DNA of 64,000 bases from Tepidisphaeraceae bacterium (GTDB lineage: Bacteria > Planctomycetota > Phycisphaerae > Tepidisphaerales > Tepidisphaeraceae). Under the pieces are notes generated by a model. The model was not told where the DNA came from, made no database searches, and saw nothing but the letters and a program-made list of their open reading frames with translations. The translations under genes and the position numbers were made by a program. This document shows positions 59,373 to 64,000 of the stretch, piece after piece; position 1 is the stretch's first letter; every line of letters starts with the position of its first letter. The stretch is from positions 124,001 through 188,000 of the forward strand of contig DASYHQ010000041.1 in the NCBI GenBank assembly GCA_035998445.1, given 5' to 3'.

Positions 59373-60140
59373 ATGCACCCGTCGCTTCAGCATCTCGACC
59401 ATCGCCCGTGGGCACTCCCGGTCAAGCCGTGGGACTTTCGCCAGCGGTGGATGGACCTGCTGTTCGCCCACTGGCCGATTCCCGCGTCGTCGGTGCGGCA
59501 CCTGGTGCCGGCGGAACTGGAGATCGACGAGTTCGACGGCACGACGTGGGTCGGCGTGGTGCCGTTCCGCATGGAGGGCATCGCGCCCCGGCGACTGCCG
59601 AGCCTGCCGTGGGTGTCGGCATTCGCTGAGCTGAACCTCCGGCTGTACGTGCGGTACCGCGGCAAGCCCGGCGTCTTCTTCATCAGCTTGGACGCCGCCA
59701 ATCCACTGGCGGTCTGGACGGCCAGGCGGTTCTTTCACTTGCCGTACTTCAATGCCCAGATGACCGCCACGCGGGATGGTGAGGCGATCGACTACCATTC
59801 CCGCCGGGTCGGCCCCGGCACGCCCGTCACCTTCAAGGGACGCTACTGGCCCACGTCCGACGTCTACCGCGCCACCGCCGGCTCGCTCGAGCATTTCCTG
59901 ATCGAGCGCTACTGCCTGTTCACGAAGACCCCCGCCGGCGTCATGCTCTGCGGCGAGGTCCACCACGCCCCATGGCCCGTCCAGCGGGCCACAGCCGAGA
60001 TCACCGAAAACACCATCGCCACCGGGCAGGGCATCCCGATCGACGGCCCACCGGCGTTGCTGCACTTCAGCCGGTCGATCGACGTGGCGCTGTGGCGATT
60101 CACCCGGGCGGATGCCGCGGTTACGGCGGCGTCGCAATAG
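59373..60140 (+). CDS. YqjF / DUF2071 family protein
   Basis: A 255-residue protein of the DUF2071 (YqjF) family. The typical opening is QRWMDLLFAHWPIPASSVRHLVPAELEID, followed by FDGTTWVGVVPFRMEGIAPR, the family's central ELNLRLYVRYRGKPGVFFISLDA, and RRFFHLPYFNA. The biochemical role is unknown. The ATG at 59373 is at the usual family position; the frame is open upstream across the amidotransferase start. Confidence 0.92.
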   Translation: MHPSLQHLDHRPWALPVKPWDFRQRWMDLLFAHWPIPASSVRHLVPAELEIDEFDGTTWVGVVPFRMEGIAPRRLPSLPWVSAFAELNLRLYVRYRGKPGVFFISLDAANPLAVWTARRFFHLPYFNAQMTATRDGEAIDYHSRRVGPGTPVTFKGRYWPTSDVYRATAGSLEHFLIERYCLFTKTPAGVMLCGEVHHAPWPVQRATAEITENTIATGQGIPIDGPPALLHFSRSIDVALWRFTRADAAVTAASQ

Positions 60141-60149
60141 CAACTCCGA

Positions 60150-60290
60150 CCGTGGCATGGGCGTCCCGCCCATGCGTGTGGATTGAAATGGACGTCCCAT
60201 TTGTTCCAGATCCGCTTCGACCAAGCTACCAAACCAAAAACAAAATCTCCTGACCCAACTCAGTGCATGGGCGAGACGCCCATGCCACGG
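60150..60290. repeat. Family A inverted-repeat element, copy 3
   Basis: 141 bp, the left arm with CCC in place of TCT in the loop. It occupies half of the 315-base gap before aat; the rest shows nothing recognised. Confidence 0.88.
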
Positions 60291-60455
60291 CCAATTCACC
60301 GACGTCCACACCTTGATCCGCTTAGCGTGCTTGGCGTTCTTGGCGCGAGAACGAAGCCAACCGCGATCACCGGAGGTCTCAGGGGTTCGCCGCATGGACG
60401 CCAGCCGCCGCCCTGCATAAAGTACGTGAACTTCGGAACCTGGCCCCCATCACAG

Positions 60456-61046
60456 ATGAGCGACACGCTTCGCCTGGACCCCGAGACGTTGCTGACGGCT
60501 TACGCGCAGGGCGTCTTCCCCATGTCCGACCGTGACGGCACGGTGCGGTGGTACACCGCCGACCCGCGCGGCGTGCTGCCGTTGGACGAACTGCACGTCC
60601 CGAAAACCCTCGCCACCCTCGTGCGGCAGCAGAAGTTCGACGTCCGCATCAACTACGACTTCGAGGCCACGATGCGCGGCTGCATGAGCAACCGTGAGGA
60701 AGGGTCCTGGATCAGCGACGACCTGATCGCCGCCTACAAACGCCTGCACGAACTGGGCTTTGCACACAGCGTCGAGACGTGGTTGAACGGCCAACTCGTC
60801 GGTGGCCTGTACGGCGTCAGCCTTGGTGGGGCGTTCTTCGGTGAAAGCATGTTCCACCGCGTCAGCGATGCCAGCAAGGTCGCGCTCGTCCACCTCGTCA
60901 ACCGCCTGAACGAACGGGGCTACCAACTGCTCGACACTCAGGCCTCCACCGAACACCTCCGCCGGTTCGGCTGCATCGACATCCCCGCCAGCCAATACCT
61001 GCGCCTGCTGAAGTCCGCGATGAAGAAGCAGTGCGTGTTCGGCTAG
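60456..61046 (+). CDS. aat: Leucyl/phenylalanyl-tRNA-protein transferase
   Basis: Adds Leu or Phe from tRNA to proteins with N-terminal Lys or Arg, marking them for ClpS-ClpAP. Family motifs are AYAQGVFPMSD, the MRGC block, TWISDD-like SWISDDLIAAYKRLHELGFAHSVETW, GGLYGVSLGGAFFGESMF and LLDTQASTEHLRRFGC. Length is 196 residues, normal for the short form. clpS, the next step in the same pathway, is the next gene, convergent across the composite element. Confidence 0.95.
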   Translation: MSDTLRLDPETLLTAYAQGVFPMSDRDGTVRWYTADPRGVLPLDELHVPKTLATLVRQQKFDVRINYDFEATMRGCMSNREEGSWISDDLIAAYKRLHELGFAHSVETWLNGQLVGGLYGVSLGGAFFGESMFHRVSDASKVALVHLVNRLNERGYQLLDTQASTEHLRRFGCIDIPASQYLRLLKSAMKKQCVFG

Positions 61047-61068
61047 CGCCACGCGTCGCCGCCTCCCT

Positions 61069-61687
61069 CTTCTGTAGGACAGGCATTCCTGCCTATCTCT
61101 CCCCCCGGCTTTCTCTCCCCCGTATTCTGTGGCACGGGCATTCTTGCCTGCGTCTCTTATCTTCCAGTGGGACGGACATTCTCGTCTGCCCCTCCTCGCG
61201 CGATCGTTGCGCTTTCATCGACGGAGAAGAGACGCGAAGGCGCGAAGCCGCGAAGGGATCGCGAAGGACACTCTTCCACCCGGTGCGGCGACGGCGGTAT
61301 GGGTAAGGCAAGACCCGAATCCGTGCACCATTGTGCACCATTTTGCACCATCGGGTGAGGACGATGGAGGTTTATGCGCGAAGCGCGTCGGCTATTCAGT
61401 TGTCAAAGAGCACGCTATCCATCTCTACGGACGCGCTGCGCAACTGAGGCAGATTCAGCGCAACGCTCCTCGTTTTCCTTCGCGTCCTCCTTCGCGCCTT
61501 CGCGCCTTCGGGTCTCTTCATTTCTAAAAAGTAGAGACAGACAAGAATGTCCGTCCCACCAGGAAGATGAAAGACAGAAAGAGACACAGGCAAGAATGCC
61601 TGTGCCACAGAAGAGCGGCAAAGAGAATACCGGGGGGAGATGAATACGGGGGGACAGACAGGCAGGAATGCCCGTCCTACAGAAGAG
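61069..61687 (-). repeat. Modular mirror-symmetric composite element, copy B
   Basis: A 619-bp element with modules 1, 2, 3, 4, core, 4', 3', 2', 1', the fullest version. The core (about 61295-61425) is in the opposite orientation to copy A, with the boxA-like word at 61401-61412 on the minus strand and the TGGTGCA-type words at 61322-61352. It is the whole content of the 700-base gap between aat and clpS apart from 60 bases. Confidence 0.87.
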
Positions 61688-61747
61688 GGCGACGCGGCTC
61701 CGGGCGTCGAACGCAATGGCGCGCGTGGCCCATCGCCTATTCGCCGA

Positions 61748-62122
61748 TCACTTCTCCGCGGGCTCGATTGTCACGGTCAAGCCCTTGCTCTCGAACTGGT
61801 CCTTGTACAGCTCGGCCCGTTCCTTGTGGGTGACCAGCAGCAGCGTCAGGCCGGTGTCGTTGGCCTCGCGCATGCGGGTCTCGGCGTCCTGTTTGTTCAG
61901 GGGGGTCAGCTCGACAATCGTGTCGATCACGAACTTGAAGTCGTTCTTGTCGTCGTTGTGCAGCAGCACCTTCCACGGCGGCAGCATGCCGGGGGGCTTG
62001 CGCTTTGGGGCGCTCTTGGTCGACTTGCGCGGCTTGGTCGCGGTGGCGTTGCCGCCCTCGCTGGGTGCTGCCGGCGTGGGGGCGCCGGCGTCGCTTGGGG
62101 ATTCCTTCGGTTCGTCTGCCAT
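61748..62122 (-). CDS. clpS: ATP-dependent Clp protease adaptor ClpS
   Basis: N-degron recognition adaptor. The ClpS domain begins at about residue 48: PPWKVLLHNDDKNDFKFVID, with the NDD ligand-binding site, then TIVELTPLNKQDAETRMREA, and GLTLLLVTHKERAELYKDQF. A 45-residue Lys/Pro/Ala-rich extension precedes it, longer than in E. coli. The ATG at 62122 follows CGGGCTAAGGAGGAAGGCTG, a strong site. Confidence 0.95.
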   Translation of the reverse strand: MADEPKESPSDAGAPTPAAPSEGGNATATKPRKSTKSAPKRKPPGMLPPWKVLLHNDDKNDFKFVIDTIVELTPLNKQDAETRMREANDTGLTLLLVTHKERAELYKDQFESKGLTVTIEPAEK

Positions 62123-62243
62123 ACAGCCTTCCTCCTTAGCCCGCGTTGGGAACGGGCCACGGTTCACCTGTTCATTATAGCGATGCGCGACCGACTTGGC
62201 ACCGCAATAGTTCTCGCGGCACCCGCTGCGATATAGTGGGGCC

Positions 62244-63386
62244 ATGCACGTCGCGACGAACGAGCCCAGCCGACTGATCGCCGGCGCCATGAGCGGCACG
62301 AGCGCCGATGGCGTGGATGTCGCGATCGTGCGAATCGTCGGCAGCGGCATGACGATGCGGGCGACGATCGTCCACCACCTCGCCCATGCGTTCGATGCGT
62401 CGTTGAAGCAGAAGATTTTTGCGATTCGCGGCAGTGGCACGGTCGCGTTGCGAGATTTAGCGGAACTGGCACACGACCTCTCGCTGGCCTACGCCACCGC
62501 CATCAACGCGGCGTTGCGAGCGGCCCACCTGTCGGCCGACGCGCTGACGGCTATCGCGGCGCACGGGCAGACGTTGTTCCACGCGCCGCCCCTGACGATT
62601 CAATGGCTCGACCCCGCGCTGCTGGCCGCCCGCGTGGGGTGCCCCGTCGTCAGCGACTTCCGCCGGGCCGACTGCGCCGCCGGCGGGCAGGGGGCGCCGC
62701 TGGTGCCGTTCGCCGATTACATTGTATTTCGCGATGCCGCGAAGCACCGCGTGCTGTTGAACATCGGCGGCATCGCCAACCTGAGCTCCATCCCCGCAGG
62801 TGGGGCGATCGACGACGTGATCGCGTTCGACACCGGGCCGGGCAACTGCATCAGCGATCATCTCTGTCGGCAGCTCGACCCCACCGGGCCGGGTTACGAC
62901 GCGAACGGCGCGCGGGCGATGGCGGGGCAGGTGGACGCGCGTCTCGTGGAGTCGGTGATGGCCGCCGACTACTTTCGCCAGCCCCCGCCCAAGAGCACGG
63001 ACGTGCCGACGATGATCGACCTGTTCGAGCGCGCCCGCGCCACGGCTGGAACGCCGTTGCCCGCCGCCGACCTGCTCGCCACGGCGTGCGCGATCACGGC
63101 AGCGTCGATCCTGACTGCCTTTCGCGCCGCGGTGGGCGACGCGCCCGCCGAGTGGGTGGTCAGTGGCGGCGGGGCGAACAACGGCGCGATCATGCGGGCG
63201 CTGGGGCAGCGCGTCCCGACATTGCTGCGCAGCGAAGACCTCGGCGTCGACGCCGCCGCGAAGGAGGCCCTGGCCTTCGCCCTCCTCGGCGCCGCCACGC
63301 TCGACGGCGAACCGGGCAACCTGCCGAGCGTCACCGGCGCATCGCGCCGCGTGGTGGGGGGAACGGTCACGCCCAGGCCCGGCTGA
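62244..63386 (+). CDS. anmK: Anhydro-N-acetylmuramic acid kinase
   Basis: Peptidoglycan recycling kinase: 1,6-anhydro-MurNAc to MurNAc-6-phosphate. Family motifs are IAGAMSGTSADGVDVAIV, AHGQTLFHAPP, SDFRRADCAAGGQGAPLVPFADY, LLNIGGIANLS and VVSGGGANNGAIMRAL. Length is 380 residues. Its presence indicates turnover of a peptidoglycan cell wall. It is divergent from clpS. Confidence 0.95.
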   Translation: MHVATNEPSRLIAGAMSGTSADGVDVAIVRIVGSGMTMRATIVHHLAHAFDASLKQKIFAIRGSGTVALRDLAELAHDLSLAYATAINAALRAAHLSADALTAIAAHGQTLFHAPPLTIQWLDPALLAARVGCPVVSDFRRADCAAGGQGAPLVPFADYIVFRDAAKHRVLLNIGGIANLSSIPAGGAIDDVIAFDTGPGNCISDHLCRQLDPTGPGYDANGARAMAGQVDARLVESVMAADYFRQPPPKSTDVPTMIDLFERARATAGTPLPAADLLATACAITAASILTAFRAAVGDAPAEWVVSGGGANNGAIMRALGQRVPTLLRSEDLGVDAAAKEALAFALLGAATLDGEPGNLPSVTGASRRVVGGTVTPRPG

Positions 63387-63587
63387 TCGCGCAGCACGAT
63401 CCACCTCGACATTATCAGCCCCGGCACGATCCGCGCCACCGCGATCAGGAATCCGCGGACACCGAACCCATTCGTTCGGGTCGCCAAACGGTTCGTTGTG
63501 CTGCGCAACACGGATCGTGATGAATTGATGCGCGGACCCGTCGTCCTGAGAGGGCGTTTCAAAACAGGGTTGAGGTCGTTGGCCGGC

Positions 63588-63726
63588 TCGTGGCATGGGC
63601 GTCTCGCCCATGCGTGTCGACTGGAACGCGAGGCGCAATTAATGACCTGTTGCGCCGGCCACGCGGTATTGATCCAATGGAACCATCCGACCCCACGCAC
63701 GCATGGGCGAGACGCCCATGCCACGG
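63588..63726. repeat. Family A inverted-repeat element, copy 4
   Basis: 139 bp, arms as in copy 1; the segment behind the left arm (TGTCGACTGGAA) matches copy 1 (TGTTGACTGGAT). Confidence 0.9.
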
Positions 63727-63757
63727 CCGGAGCGGACCGAGCCTTGTCATTTGACAC

Positions 63758-63830
63758 CCGCTGAGGCACTCCGAAGCATCTATTCGAGGCGTCGGACAGA
63801 AGAGATCCTTCGGAGTACCTCAGGATGACG
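63758..63830. repeat. Family B inverted-repeat element, copy 2
   Basis: Left arm CGCTGAGGCACTCCGAAGCATC, right arm GATCCTTCGGAGTACCTCAGGATGACG, 32 bases behind family A copy 4, as at 46606-46855 with the order reversed. Confidence 0.8.
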
Positions 63831-63900
63831 AACGCGCGGTTTCATCATGATCCGCATAACACGTCCGTTCTCGTGAGCTGACCGTACGGGCGCGCTCTGC

Positions 63901-64000
63901 GCCCGTAAAGGCGCGGAGCGCGCCCGTACGAGCACGGAGCTCGCCCGTAAAGGCGCAGAGTGCGCCCGTACGAGCACGGAGCGCGCCCGTAAAGGCGCAG
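63901..64000. repeat. Tandem 21-bp array, alternating units, cut by window end
   Basis: At least four and a half 21-bp units, all beginning GCCCGTA. Two types alternate: GCCCGTAAAGGCGCRGAG.. and GCCCGTACGAGCACGGAG.., giving a 42-bp higher-order repeat. A decayed unit precedes it at about 63880. The array continues beyond the window. Confidence 0.88.

Overview
The window looks like part of a chromosome of a high-GC planctomycete, most likely a member of the class Phycisphaerae. The evidence is indirect. A secreted SdrD-like protein carries the planctomycete N-terminal surface-protein motif (EALEGRQLM), there is a full Tad pilus locus with extra TadG-like proteins, small planctomycete-type hypothetical proteins and Uma2 nucleases occur, and the intergenic DNA is unusually rich in inverted-repeat elements. 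There is no rRNA and no phage or transposase gene. One tRNA gene, tRNA-Lys(CTT), is present.

Left part (1-17.5 kb): a truncated ABC exporter, a surface protein with its own terminator, a HAD-IIA phosphatase, two overlapping TadG-like genes, a convergent sigma-54 activator, lipoproteins, a HEAT-repeat protein, then rnpA-yidD-EEP lipoprotein, nuoI, uppS and cdsA.

Middle (18-34 kb): the Tad (Flp) type IVc pilus operon in the order flp, tadV, tadE, cpaB, cpaC, tadZ, cpaF, tadB, tadC, lipoprotein. It supplies pilin, prepilin peptidase, secretin, motor ATPase and inner-membrane platform. It is followed by a predicted glycan synthesis and export cluster (GH-GT2 fusion, ABC exporter, GT-B glycosyltransferase) with a Uma2 gene placed inside it.

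34-46 kb: GH28 enzyme, a guanidine-II riboswitch with its sugE/gdx exporter gene, a three-gene overlapping membrane/ankyrin operon, and all three enzymes for putrescine from arginine (speA, aguA, aguB) on the minus strand. aguA carries an in-frame palindromic repeat.

46-64 kb: lutBC, queD and queE, tag, TonB-like protein, LOG protein, a RelE-type toxin-antitoxin pair, a P-loop/deoxyribosyltransferase-like fusion, several membrane and amidotransferase genes, aat and clpS (N-degron pathway) and anmK.

The most unusual content is non-coding. Three separate tandem arrays have periods of 20, 21 and 21 bp (38441-38755, 45186-45395, 63901-end). A modular, mirror-symmetric composite element occurs twice in opposite orientation (12096-12670, 61069-61687) around a conserved core holding a boxA-like sequence. 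At least eight further families share one plan: two hairpins facing each other, as in REPINs.
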